From Oscillospiraceae bacterium (GTDB lineage Bacteria; Bacillota; Clostridia; Oscillospirales; Oscillospiraceae): a DNA stretch of 64,000 nucleotides. Below the pieces are notes generated by a model. It was not told the origin of the DNA and searched no databases. It worked only from the letters and a program-made list of their open reading frames with translations. The translations under genes and the position numbers were made by a program. Every line of letters begins with the position of its first letter. Position 1 is the stretch's first letter. This document shows positions 1-7,900 of this stretch, in pieces. The DNA is taken from assembly GCA_020025575.1 (NCBI GenBank), contig JAHHRW010000009.1, forward strand, positions 4,568 through 68,567. Direction: 5' to 3'.

Positions 1-797
1 ACCAGTTTTCCGATGTGTCCAATCAGCAGCGCCCCACGAAATCCCAGCTCTTTGCATAGATCCAGAGCATCGCCAATGAAGTTGGACACCTGAACCGCAA
101 TTTTGGCATCGATGCCCATGTCCAGCCGAATGAAATCAGAACCGTAATTGCCGGGGGTCAGCAGCACATAATCTGCGCCGTTTTCCCTGCGCTGGCGAAG
201 TTCTACCCGAATGGTGTCGATGAGTGCCTTTTCGCTCATGGGTTCTACAATGCCAGTGGTTCCCAAAATGGAGATTCCGCCAATAATGCCCAGCCGGGGG
301 TTAAAGGTCTTTTTTGCCAGAGCTTCGCCCTCTGGAGCGGAAATCACCACGGACAGGCCGCCGCTGTAATCGGTAAGGGTGCAAACCTCTTGCAGATTCT
401 CCTCGATCATCTTCCGGGGGACGGAGTTGATGGCGGCATTGCCCACCGGCTGGTCAAGCCCACGCTTGGTGATGCGCCCAATGCCCTGACCGCCATCAAT
501 GCTGATGCCGGGTTCTGGTTTCCGGGTCACGGCTGCGAAAATCAGAGTCCCTTTGGTGATATCGGGGTCGTCTCCGCTGTCCTTTTGAATGGCGCAGGAA
601 ACACAATCCCCATGCATCTGGATTTTCAGAACCGGAAGATTCAGCGTGATGCCCTTGGGGGTGGTCAGGGTGATTTGCTCCCGCTTTTTTCCGGTTAAGA
701 GCATCCATGCGGCGGCTTTTGCAGCAGCGGCTGCACAGGAGCCGGTGGTGTATCCCATTCTCAGACGCTTGCCGTCTTTTACTACATATTCTTCCAT
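1..797 (-). CDS. cbiD: cobalt-precorrin-5B C1-methyltransferase CbiD, partial
   Basis: CbiD transfers a methyl group from SAM to C1 of cobalt-precorrin-5B in the anaerobic corrin pathway. Read leftwards from the ATG at 797, the N-terminus contains RLRMGYTTGSCAAAAAKAA, and further on VGNAAINSVPRKMI and ILGTTGIVEPMS, all typical of CbiD. About 265 codons are present; the gene is cut by the left edge, so its C-terminus is not seen. It starts four bases after the cbiC stop and so is the third gene of the leftward cbiA-cbiC-cbiD unit under the riboswitch at 2885-3045. More cbi genes probably follow beyond the edge (inference). Confidence 0.95.
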   Translation of the reverse strand, partial: MEEYVVKDGKRLRMGYTTGSCAAAAAKAAAWMLLTGKKREQITLTTPKGITLNLPVLKIQMHGDCVSCAIQKDSGDDPDITKGTLIFAAVTRKPEPGISIDGGQGIGRITKRGLDQPVGNAAINSVPRKMIEENLQEVCTLTDYSGGLSVVISAPEGEALAKKTFNPRLGIIGGISILGTTGIVEPMSEKALIDTIRVELRQRRENGADYVLLTPGNYGSDFIRLDMGIDAKIAVQVSNFIGDALDLCKELGFRGALLIGHIGKL

Positions 798-801
798 GGT
801 G

Positions 802-1425
802 TCAGCGCATAATCTGGTACAGCATGGCATTGCAGATGGCAGCGGCCACATTGCTGCCGCCCTTTCGGCCCCGTGCCACGATATGGGGAATATCCGATTC
901 GATGATCATCTCTTTGCTTTCTACCACATTCACAAAGCCAACGGGAACACCAATGACCAGTGCAGGATGGAGTTTGCCCTCGTTGATCTGCTGGTGCAGA
1001 GAAATCAGGGCGGTGGGGGCATTGCCGATGGCGAAAATACAGGGCTTACGGAGTTTGGCGGCTCGCTCCATGGAGACGATGGCTCTGGTGATCCCCCGTT
1101 CTTTTGCTTCGGCTGCCACATCGGCATCTGACATGAAGCAGTGAACTTCGCCGCCCAGCTTGCCCAGAATGGTTTTGTTGATGCCGGATTTTGCCATCTG
1201 GGTATCGGTAACGATGTCACACCCGCCACGAAGCGCCTCAATGCCCTTGGCAACGGCGTGCTCTGAAAATACCAGATTGTCCACATAGTCAAAATCAGCA
1301 GAGGTATGAATCACACGCTTAATGACCAGCTCGTTTTCCGGGTCTAGCTGGCGTGCACCTAGCAGCTCCGTAATGATCTCAAAGCTGCGCTTTTCAATGT
1401 CCATGGGTTTGATTTGTTCTATCAT
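802..1425 (-). CDS. cbiC: cobalt-precorrin-8 methylmutase CbiC
   Basis: CbiC moves the methyl group from C11 to C12 of cobalt-precorrin-8 to give cobyrinate. The 207-residue protein has the usual length of the CobH/CbiC family. The motif VIHTSADFDY near residue 40 carries the conserved active-site histidine; IVTDTQMAKSGIN and the glycine-rich VGFVNVVESKE are family hallmarks. Its start lies inside the 3' end of cbiA (about 32 bases of overlap), which suggests translational coupling. It sits between cbiA and cbiD in one leftward operon controlled by the cobalamin riboswitch. Confidence 0.96.
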   Translation of the reverse strand: MIEQIKPMDIEKRSFEIITELLGARQLDPENELVIKRVIHTSADFDYVDNLVFSEHAVAKGIEALRGGCDIVTDTQMAKSGINKTILGKLGGEVHCFMSDADVAAEAKERGITRAIVSMERAAKLRKPCIFAIGNAPTALISLHQQINEGKLHPALVIGVPVGFVNVVESKEMIIESDIPHIVARGRKGGSNVAAAICNAMLYQIMR

Positions 1426-2779
1426 GGTGCATTTTCTCCTTTATACAAGCATCATAGAAGTTTTTCGCAAAATTGGGGTTGGAATAAAAATGAAAGTGGG
1501 GGTATCCGGCGTAGAGCCTTGGTGTTGCAATCACGCAGTCCCAGGATTTTCCGGATGCTTTTTTTGCGGTAAAGGCGTTTCCGGTGTCGGTGCAGTCCCA
1601 GTGGTGAAATTCGTGGCCTGAAATGCTTTCACCGGCACGGCATAGCATGGAATCCTGTTTGGCAGTGAGCGTCACATAGCCAAACCGGGACAGTTTTCCG
1701 GTGTCATAGCTTTTTCCAGCAAGGAAACCCACCATGGGAAAATCCCCAATGGTTTCGGTCAAATACATAAATCCACCGCACTCTGCGATGCAGGGAAGTC
1801 CCTGTGACAATGCGCTATGGATGGATGTTCGCATGGATTTGTTTTGGCTGAGGGCAGAGGCGTATAATTCCGGGTATCCGCCACCCAAATACAGACCGTG
1901 GATATTTTGCGGAAGTTCCGGGTCTTCCAGAGGACTGAATGGAACCAGTTCTGCACCCATCTCTTGCAATGCTTGCAGACTGTCCGCATAATAAAAGCAG
2001 AATGCCTTGTCCTGAGCTACAGCAATGCGTACCTTTTTGGGGGAGTGCTCTAGTTTGATTGGCTGGCAGACCACGGGGGGCGCACTGCGTCCCAGGGCAA
2101 GCAGGGCATCCAGATCAATGGTTTTTTCTGCCTGGGTGGCGAGAATTTGCAGCTTTTGCTGTAAATCTTTCACCTCTGCGGCGGTAACCAGTCCCAAATG
2201 GCGGCTCTCGAGAGAACACTGGGGCATGGGGGGCAGGAATCCCAAAGGCTGCACCTGCCCGGAAAAATGCCGGGTGATGGCATCGGCCAGGGCGGGATAT
2301 GTCATGGCGGTGCATTGATTCAGGATGACTCCCCGAATGTTATTGTCTGGATACAGGGTAAGAAACCCTTGAATGACAGCAAGCACGGAAAAAGACACGC
2401 CCTTGGCATTCACGACAAGAACCACAGGGCTATGTGTGACAGTTGCCACATGATAGCTGCTGGCTTTTGTGGTGGTCAGACCCATGCCGTCGTAGTAGCC
2501 CATGACGCCCTCGATGATGCTGATATCCCGGTCGCAGGCATTTTTCGCCAGCAGATATCGGAGTGTATTTTCGTTGAAAAAGAACAGATCCAGATTGGCA
2601 CTTTTGGCTCCGATGATTTTGCTATGGAACATGGGGTCAATATAGTCCGGGCCGCATTTGAATGCGCCGACCTTCAGCTGACGGTTGACCAGAGCCTGCA
2701 AAATGGCACAGGTAAGGGTTGTTTTTCCACAGCCGCTGTTGGTTCCTGCCAGCAGGATTCTTGGTATGGAAGTTTCCAT
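1394..2779 (-). CDS. cbiA: cobyrinic acid a,c-diamide synthase CbiA
   Basis: CbiA amidates the a and c side chains of cobyrinate using glutamine and ATP. The 461-residue protein begins with a dethiobiotin-synthetase-like ATPase domain (P-loop GTNSGCGKTT near residue 15, then KCGPDYIDP) and ends with a class I glutamine amidotransferase domain (LYLGGGYPELYA, nucleophile Cys in IAECGGFMYL). I chose the ATG at 2779 because it gives METSIPRILLAG directly before the P-loop and has a GGGGGAAC ribosome site; a longer frame to 2866 would run into the attenuator hairpin. It is the first gene after the leftward cobalamin riboswitch and terminator. Confidence 0.96.
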   Translation of the reverse strand: METSIPRILLAGTNSGCGKTTLTCAILQALVNRQLKVGAFKCGPDYIDPMFHSKIIGAKSANLDLFFFNENTLRYLLAKNACDRDISIIEGVMGYYDGMGLTTTKASSYHVATVTHSPVVLVVNAKGVSFSVLAVIQGFLTLYPDNNIRGVILNQCTAMTYPALADAITRHFSGQVQPLGFLPPMPQCSLESRHLGLVTAAEVKDLQQKLQILATQAEKTIDLDALLALGRSAPPVVCQPIKLEHSPKKVRIAVAQDKAFCFYYADSLQALQEMGAELVPFSPLEDPELPQNIHGLYLGGGYPELYASALSQNKSMRTSIHSALSQGLPCIAECGGFMYLTETIGDFPMVGFLAGKSYDTGKLSRFGYVTLTAKQDSMLCRAGESISGHEFHHWDCTDTGNAFTAKKASGKSWDCVIATPRLYAGYPHFHFYSNPNFAKNFYDACIKEKMHHDRTNQTHGH

Positions 2780-2799
2780 AAGCGTTCCCCCGTTATCGT

Positions 2800-2832
2800 A
2801 AAAAAGCTGCGACAGCATCATGCTGTCGCAGC
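2800..2832 (-). terminator. intrinsic terminator, expression platform of cbiA riboswitch
   Basis: A perfect 12-base-pair inverted repeat (GCTGCGACAGCA / TGCTGTCGCAGC, 3-base loop) is followed on the minus strand by six T. It lies between the cobalamin aptamer and the cbiA start, so it most likely acts as the riboswitch attenuator, stopping transcription when cobalamin is bound. Confidence 0.9.
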
Positions 2833-2884
2833 CGATTTTCTGCAACATAAAAATCCTTAAACCCAATCACCGCAGGCGTAAGGA

Positions 2885-3045
2885 ACCGTTCAAGCAGGTC
2901 TTCTGACTCATGTATTCGGGGGTGTCCCCGGGGCAATGCTCTGCCTTCCCAGTTTCCCAGTGACTGACTTTCGTCAACGGGCAATGCCAATACACATACA
3001 GCGGCGGTACCATTCGGGAATCTCACCCGATTATCTATTCTTTCT
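2885..3045 (-). promoter_or_regulatory. cobalamin riboswitch upstream of cbiA
   Basis: On the minus strand the aptamer shows a GGTGAGATTCCCGAA-like segment, GGTACCGCCGCTGTA, GAAAGTCAGTCACTGGG and the 3' B12 box GAGTCAGAAGACCTGCTTG (2891-2909 region). It starts about 35 bases after the promoter at 3086-3114 and is followed by the terminator at 2800-2832. Expected ligand is adenosylcobalamin or a related cobamide; expected effect is repression of cbiA-cbiC-cbiD. Confidence 0.95.
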
Positions 3046-3085
3046 GCAATCAAATCCTGACTACAAAACACTTGAACTTTTTCTT

Positions 3086-3114
3086 ATTGTATGCGTGTGA
3101 GAGAATGTTGTCAA
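3086..3114 (-). promoter_or_regulatory. sigma-A promoter for cbiA operon
   Basis: Minus strand TTGACA (3109-3114), a 17-base spacer and TACAAT (3086-3091). The expected start near 3079 lies just upstream of the riboswitch. The 504-base gap between cbiA and cbiK thus holds this promoter, the riboswitch, its terminator and the cbiK promoter, and no further gene. Confidence 0.85.
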
Positions 3115-3192
3115 CCCTCGTTTGACAATCCGGGCGGAAATTTTGCCCAATGTGGCTGAATGCAATCTCAACGGTCGAAAAAGAATTTTTCC

Positions 3193-3221
3193 TTTACTTC
3201 TTTGCAGAATACTGGTAACAT
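3193..3221 (+). promoter_or_regulatory. probable promoter for cbiK
   Basis: TTTACT, 17 bases, TAACAT. It lies about 60 bases before the cbiK ATG, leaving a short leader with an AGGAGGA ribosome site. No riboswitch is visible between it and cbiK. Confidence 0.55.
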
Positions 3222-3283
3222 GATGGCGAAAAAAGAAATAAAGGCGATTCGCCATTTGCAGCATCACAGATCAGGAGGACGCT

Positions 3284-4069
3284 ATGGAACAGAAGAAAGC
3301 CGTTTTGGTGGTATCTTTCGGCACGAGCCATTTGGATACGCTGGAAAAAAATATTGCAGCTATTGAGCAGGAAATTGGAAAGGCACTGCCGGATTACACG
3401 CTGCGCCGAGCCTTTACCAGCGGAATGATTATGAAAAAACTGCATCAGCGCGATGGCATCCAGATTGATAACGTACCCCAGGCGTTGACCCGTTTGTGCA
3501 GTGAGGGTTACAGCAGTGTGCTGATTCAGCCCACCCATGTAATCAACGGAGAAGAATACGACAAGTTATGCAAACTCGCAGAACCCTTTATGAAGGAACT
3601 GTCTATTTTGATCGGAACCCCGCTGCTGACCACGGTGCAGGACTATAAGGACACGATTCATGCCGTTATGGCGGAAATGGAACCACCGGCCCAGGACGAG
3701 GCAATCGTGTTCATGGGTCATGGTACTATCCACTATGCCAATGCCACATATGCGCTGTTAGAGTATATGTTCCATGATCTTGGGTGGAATCAGGTACTGA
3801 TCGGTACGGTGGAAGGGTATCCGGAATTGCCGCAAGTGATTCGCAGACTGCACCGGATGCCCCAGGTTCAAAGGGTTCGGCTGCACCCTTTGATGGTGGT
3901 AGCAGGGGATCATGCCAAAAACGATATGGCAGGGGATGAGGAAGAATCCTGGCGCTCTCAGCTTGAGGCGGAGGGGTATGGGGTCACCTGCGTGCTCAGG
4001 GGACTTGGAGAATACGAAAGCATTCGCAAATTGTTTGCGCAACATGCCCAAAATGCTCTGCAAGATTAG
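3284..4069 (+). CDS. cbiK: sirohydrochlorin cobaltochelatase CbiK
   Basis: CbiK inserts Co2+ into sirohydrochlorin without ATP, the committing step of early cobalt insertion. The 261-residue protein matches the class II chelatase CbiK: N-terminal VLVVSFGTSHLDT, catalytic and metal-binding His in FMGHGTIHYA (His146) and VVAGDHAKNDMAG (His210). The two halves resemble each other, as in this family. No signal peptide is seen, so it is the cytoplasmic form. A strong AGGAGGA site precedes the ATG. It is transcribed away from cbiA and has its own promoter, separate from the riboswitch-controlled cbiM operon that starts after it. Confidence 0.95.
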   Translation: MEQKKAVLVVSFGTSHLDTLEKNIAAIEQEIGKALPDYTLRRAFTSGMIMKKLHQRDGIQIDNVPQALTRLCSEGYSSVLIQPTHVINGEEYDKLCKLAEPFMKELSILIGTPLLTTVQDYKDTIHAVMAEMEPPAQDEAIVFMGHGTIHYANATYALLEYMFHDLGWNQVLIGTVEGYPELPQVIRRLHRMPQVQRVRLHPLMVVAGDHAKNDMAGDEEESWRSQLEAEGYGVTCVLRGLGEYESIRKLFAQHAQNALQD

Positions 4070-4108
4070 TGCATATTTCCGAAAACATCTGTCGTTTTGG
4101 CGTGTTTA

Positions 4109-4137
4109 TTGACAAAATCCTTGGCGGTTAGTATAAT
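4109..4137 (+). promoter_or_regulatory. consensus promoter for cbiM operon
   Basis: TTGACA, a 17-base spacer and TATAAT, both hexamers perfect. Transcription should start near 4144 and run straight into the cobalamin riboswitch. The 510-base gap between cbiK and cbiM holds this promoter, the riboswitch, its terminator and the inverted repeat at 4381-4451. Confidence 0.92.
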
Positions 4138-4171
4138 CAATTGAACAGAAAATGTAGTATAAGTGCTGCTG

Positions 4172-4340
4172 AAATCGTTCAGATTCAGCGGAGAATAGGG
4201 AATCCGGTTAGAATCCGGAACGGTACCGCCACTGTAAGTGGGGAGGCCGCACACGTGACGAAAGTCGGTCATTGGGAGTTGATTCCTGAGAAGGCTGTGT
4301 GCTTGCTGAAGATCCATGAGTCAGGAGACCTGCTTATTAT
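4172..4340 (+). promoter_or_regulatory. cobalamin riboswitch upstream of cbiM
   Basis: All conserved blocks are visible: GGGAATCCGGTTAGAATCCGG, ACGGTACCGCCACTGTAAG, GAAAGTCGGTCATTGGGAG and the 3' B12 box ATGAGTCAGGAGACCTGCTT. This is a closer match to consensus than the cbiA copy. It should control the entire cbiM-to-hemL transcript by way of the terminator at 4399-4430. Confidence 0.97.
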
Positions 4341-4398
4341 GATTTGATCCATCATGATTTCGGGAAAATCGGATGGGTTGTGTGTGCGCGGAAAACGG

Positions 4399-4430
4399 CT
4401 GCGATGGTCTTAGGACTGTCGCAGTTTTTT
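4399..4430 (+). terminator. intrinsic terminator, expression platform of cbiM riboswitch
   Basis: An 11-base-pair stem with two G-U pairs (CTGCGATGGTC / GACTGTCGCAG), a four-base loop and six T. It lies 60 bases after the B12 box and 150 bases before cbiM, as expected for a transcription-attenuating riboswitch. Confidence 0.85.
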
Positions 4431-4579
4431 GCATGTCAAACCGCGCACACAAATGGGATTTCTCCGCCTGTCATGGCGCATAATGGGGTTTAATGCCCCA
4501 GATTTTGCAGTCAATGGCATGGCACCTGTGTACTGCGCATTTTCTGATAATCTTGTCCAGCAAGAAAGGGGAAATCAAA

Positions 4580-5284
4580 ATGAAAAAAACACAAATCAGA
4601 CTCTACCTGCTCATGGCACTCATCTGTTTGCTGCCAACCAGAGCATACGCCATGCACATTGGCGAGGGCATGCTGCCCGCAAAGTGGAGCATCAGCTGGG
4701 GAATCATCTGCATCCCGTTTATTGCAGCCGGCTTTTGCTCCATTAAAAAGCGTGTCACTGCTGCGCCTAAGGTCAAGATCCTTCTTGCAATGTGTGGTGC
4801 ATTTGCATTTGTCTTGTCTGCTCTGAAAATCCCATCGGTTACAGGTTCCTGCTCTCACCCCACCGGTGTGGGTCTGGGTGCCATCCTGTTTGGGCCCACT
4901 GCCACATCTGTTCTGGGTCTGATCGTTCTGTTATTTCAGGCCATTCTTTTGGCCCATGGGGGAATTACCACACTGGGCGCCAATACATTTTCTATGGCCA
5001 TTGTGGGCCCAATCGTATCCTGGGCGGTATTCAAGCTGTTTCAGAAGGTAAAAGCCCCCATTGGTCTGGGCGTTTTCTTTGCAGCAGCACTGGGGGATCT
5101 GTGCACTTATGTGGTGACTTCTGTACAATTGGGGATTGTCTATGGTGGGTTTGGAAAGTTTATGGCGGTCTTTGCCCTGACGCAGATTCCCCTTGCCATT
5201 GCTGAGGGCCTATTGACGGTTGTAATTTTCAATATTTTGGAAAAGTACAGCAAGACAGAACTTCAGGAACTGGAAGTATTATAA
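4580..5284 (+). CDS. cbiM: cobalt ECF transporter substrate-specificity subunit CbiM
   Basis: CbiM is the cobalt-binding membrane S-component of the CbiMNQO energy-coupling-factor importer. The 234-residue protein has a signal-like first segment ending in AYA, after which the mature N-terminus MHIGEGMLP carries the conserved His used for metal binding. Several hydrophobic segments follow, with the family motifs SGSCSHPTG-like (here VTGSCSHPTGVGLG) and HGGITTLGAN. I chose the ATG at 4580 (AGAAAGGGG site) over an in-frame ATG at 4493 because the latter adds a segment without family character. First gene of the riboswitch-controlled operon. Confidence 0.96.
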   Translation: MKKTQIRLYLLMALICLLPTRAYAMHIGEGMLPAKWSISWGIICIPFIAAGFCSIKKRVTAAPKVKILLAMCGAFAFVLSALKIPSVTGSCSHPTGVGLGAILFGPTATSVLGLIVLLFQAILLAHGGITTLGANTFSMAIVGPIVSWAVFKLFQKVKAPIGLGVFFAAALGDLCTYVVTSVQLGIVYGGFGKFMAVFALTQIPLAIAEGLLTVVIFNILEKYSKTELQELEVL

Positions 5285-5296
5285 GGAGGGGATACC

Positions 5297-5587
5297 ATGA
5301 AACTGTGGGTTAAGAATACAATATTGATTGTAATGGTGATCCTTTTGGCGGCAATCCCTCTTTGGGTGTGCCGGGATGCCGAGTTTGGTGGTGCCGATGG
5401 CGAGGCAGAGAATATCATTTACGAATTGAAACCGGATTACGAGCCAATCTTCGAGCCAATCTTAGAGCCTGCCAGCGGAGAGATTGAATCGCTGCTGTTT
5501 GCACTTCAGGCGGCCATTGGTTCCGGTGTTGTGTTTTACGGCATCGGTTATATGGTTGGCAGAAAGAACGGAGTAGAAAAAGTCTGA
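5297..5587 (+). CDS. cbiN: cobalt transport protein CbiN
   Basis: Small accessory membrane subunit that helps CbiM load cobalt. The 96-residue protein has two predicted membrane helices (about residues 8-25 and 68-88) around an acidic extracytoplasmic stretch containing GGADGEAEN and, near residue 50, a short EPIFEPILEP repeat. GSGVVFYGIGYMVGR at the end is typical of CbiN. It lies 12 bases after cbiM and its stop overlaps the cbiQ start by one base (TGATG). Confidence 0.93.
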   Translation: MKLWVKNTILIVMVILLAAIPLWVCRDAEFGGADGEAENIIYELKPDYEPIFEPILEPASGEIESLLFALQAAIGSGVVFYGIGYMVGRKNGVEKV

Positions 5588-6363
5588 TGGGTACGGATCG
5601 TTATGCATATCAATCCAGACTCCGTCATATGGATCCCGTTGCCAAACTGGTGCTTACTTTTGCAACCGTAACGGTTTGCCTGTTTTGCGGAGGAATTACC
5701 ACAGGAATTGTTACCTTGCTTGTTATGGGCGCACTAACCATCCTCTGGGGTGGGGTGCGCCCTCGGGCGTTTCTAAAGTTTCTGCGAATCCCCATGACTT
5801 TTTTACTCATCGGTTGTCTTACCATTATTGTAGAGGGACATCCTGCCGAAACCCCGGTACTTTTTGGGGTTCCCGTTGGGCACTCCATTTGGGGGATTAC
5901 GCCGGATTCCCTATATCGGGGCGTATGCATTATGGCAAAATCCATGGGCGTCATTGCCAGTGTGTACTTTTTGACGCTGAATACCCCCATGACCGACCTG
6001 ACTTTGGCCATGCGTCGGTTACATGTGCCCCAGCTGATGATCGAATTGATGGATTTAATCTACCGCTTTATTTTCGTCCTCTCTGACACGGCAAATCAGA
6101 TCCGGACGGCTCAGGATTCGCGTTTGGGGTATCAAGGTTTCAGGCGCAGCATCAATTCTATGGGTACATTGGCATCTATGGTATTTCTGCGGGCGTGGCA
6201 CAAGGGAGATAAAATCTTTTCGTCGCTGGAATCGCGAGGATATACCGGGATGCTGCTGACCGTATCTGACACATATGAAAATGGAACCGGCTGTTATATC
6301 TGGGCTGCTGCTGTGGCCATGATTCAGCTGTCGTGTTACCTGGCGGAGGTGCAATTCATGTGA
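5587..6363 (+). CDS. cbiQ: cobalt ECF transporter T component CbiQ
   Basis: CbiQ is the transmembrane coupling subunit that joins CbiM to the CbiO ATPase. The 258-residue protein opens with LRHMDPVAKLVLTF and has several hydrophobic helices. The two coupling motifs of T components are seen as ARR-type segments: MRRLHVP near residue 142 and ESRGYTGM-type (SLESRGYTG) near residue 215. It overlaps cbiN by one base and cbiO by four, so the genes are translationally coupled. Confidence 0.94.
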   Translation: MGTDRYAYQSRLRHMDPVAKLVLTFATVTVCLFCGGITTGIVTLLVMGALTILWGGVRPRAFLKFLRIPMTFLLIGCLTIIVEGHPAETPVLFGVPVGHSIWGITPDSLYRGVCIMAKSMGVIASVYFLTLNTPMTDLTLAMRRLHVPQLMIELMDLIYRFIFVLSDTANQIRTAQDSRLGYQGFRRSINSMGTLASMVFLRAWHKGDKIFSSLESRGYTGMLLTVSDTYENGTGCYIWAAAVAMIQLSCYLAEVQFM

Positions 6364-7214
6364 CAAATTATGCAATTGAAACCAGAGATCTGGTCTATAC
6401 CTATGAGGATGGAACAAGAGCTTTGGATGGGATCAACTTTGGTGCACAGACCGGGAAAATCACGGGGATTCTCGGCGCCAACGGGGCGGGAAAGTCCACG
6501 CTGTTTCTGAATTTGAATGGCGTACATACACCAAAATCGGGACAGGTTTTCATACAGGGCCAGCCTGTGCAGTTCAACAGAAAAGGCATCCAAACCCTGC
6601 GAAAAGATGTGGGGATCGTGTTTCAGGACCCGGACAATCAGCTGTTTTCGGCGGATGTCTACCGGGATATCTCCTTCGGCGCGGTGAATTTAGGCCTGGA
6701 AGACGCCGAAGTTCATCGCCGGGTGAAATGGGCCATGGAAAAGACGGGCATTACCGATCTGAAGGATAAGCCCACTCATGCGTTGTCCTTTGGACAAAAA
6801 AAGCGGGTAGCCATTGCAGGTGTGCTTGTGATGGAGCCGAAAATCATGATCTTAGACGAACCAACTGCCGGACTTGACCCTCAGGGCGTGAGTGATATCA
6901 TGCATTTGCTCACGGATATTCGCCAGCAGTTGGGGATGACCATTATCATTGCCACCCATGATATGGACATTGTTCCTCTTTACTGTGACTATACATATCT
7001 GCTCAGCGATGGTAAAATGAAAGCATCTGGAACCATTGAGCAGATGTTTTCCAATCCGGAGCTTTTGCGGGACAACCATCTTCGTCTGCCCCGAATTGCC
7101 CATTTGATGGAGATTCTGCGGAAAGAGGATGGCTTGCAGATCGAGAAACTGGTATCCACCATTGGCGGAGCCAGACACGAAATAAAAAGAATGATTCAGG
7201 AGAACAACCAATGA
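6360..7214 (+). CDS. cbiO: cobalt ECF transporter ATPase CbiO
   Basis: ATP-binding subunit of the cobalt importer. The 284-residue protein shows Walker A GANGAGKST, Q-loop FQDPDNQLF, signature ALSFGQKKRVAIAG, Walker B IMILDEPTAGLDP and switch His ATHDMD. I chose the GTG at 6360: a GGAGGT site lies nine bases upstream, and the start overlaps the cbiQ stop in ATGTGA. An in-frame GTG at 6333 has no such site. The last four bases overlap the cbiL start (ATGA). Confidence 0.95.
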   Translation: MTNYAIETRDLVYTYEDGTRALDGINFGAQTGKITGILGANGAGKSTLFLNLNGVHTPKSGQVFIQGQPVQFNRKGIQTLRKDVGIVFQDPDNQLFSADVYRDISFGAVNLGLEDAEVHRRVKWAMEKTGITDLKDKPTHALSFGQKKRVAIAGVLVMEPKIMILDEPTAGLDPQGVSDIMHLLTDIRQQLGMTIIIATHDMDIVPLYCDYTYLLSDGKMKASGTIEQMFSNPELLRDNHLRLPRIAHLMEILRKEDGLQIEKLVSTIGGARHEIKRMIQENNQ

Positions 7215-7897
7215 TAAAAGGAAAACTATATGGATTGGGTGTGGGGCCCGGCGATCCGGAGCTGCTCACATTAAAGGCAGTTCGCCTTTTGAAAGAGGCG
7301 GACATTGTTGCGGTGCCTGATAAGGGGGCTGGGGAAAAGACGGCTCTGGGGATCGTTCAGGCATTTGTGGAAGGAAAGCAGCTGATGTACTGCCCGACAC
7401 CCATGATTCGGGATGCAGCTCAGCTGGATCGGTGTCATGAGGAAATCGCGGACAAGATCTGCGCCCAGCTGGATGCAGGCAAAACCGTTTCCTTTATCAC
7501 GCTAGGAGACCCCACCATCTACTCCACCTATATCTATGTCCATAAAAAAGTTCTGGAGCGGGGATATGAGGCAGAACTCATTCCCGGGGTCACGTCCTTC
7601 TGCGCGGTGGCAGCCCGACTGGGACAATCTCTGTGCGAAGGTTCTGATCGCCTGCTGATCGTCCCTGCCAGCTGTGATTTGAAGGACTCTATGGAGATTC
7701 ACGCCAACAAGGTCTTTATGAAAGCAGGCAGCGGCATTCTGCAATTGCAGGACCAGCTGCGAAAGGCAGGACAGCTGGAGCATGCCTCTTTGGTGGAAAA
7801 CTGCGGTATGGCAAATGAACAGGTATGGCCTCGCTTTGCGGATATGACAGACAACAGCGGGTATTTTTCTGTGGTGGTTGTCAAGGAGCGTGGATAA
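7211..7897 (+). CDS. cbiL: cobalt-precorrin-2 C20-methyltransferase CbiL
   Basis: CbiL methylates C20 of cobalt-precorrin-2 with SAM. The 228-residue protein has the tetrapyrrole methylase fold: LYGLGVGPGDPELLTLKA at the N-terminus, SFITLGDPTIYSTY in the middle and LIPGVTSFCAVAARLG after it. Usual length for the family. It overlaps cbiO by four bases, which ties cobalt import to the step right after cobalt insertion by CbiK. Confidence 0.95.
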   Translation: MIKGKLYGLGVGPGDPELLTLKAVRLLKEADIVAVPDKGAGEKTALGIVQAFVEGKQLMYCPTPMIRDAAQLDRCHEEIADKICAQLDAGKTVSFITLGDPTIYSTYIYVHKKVLERGYEAELIPGVTSFCAVAARLGQSLCEGSDRLLIVPASCDLKDSMEIHANKVFMKAGSGILQLQDQLRKAGQLEHASLVENCGMANEQVWPRFADMTDNSGYFSVVVVKERG

Positions 7898-7900
7898 GTC

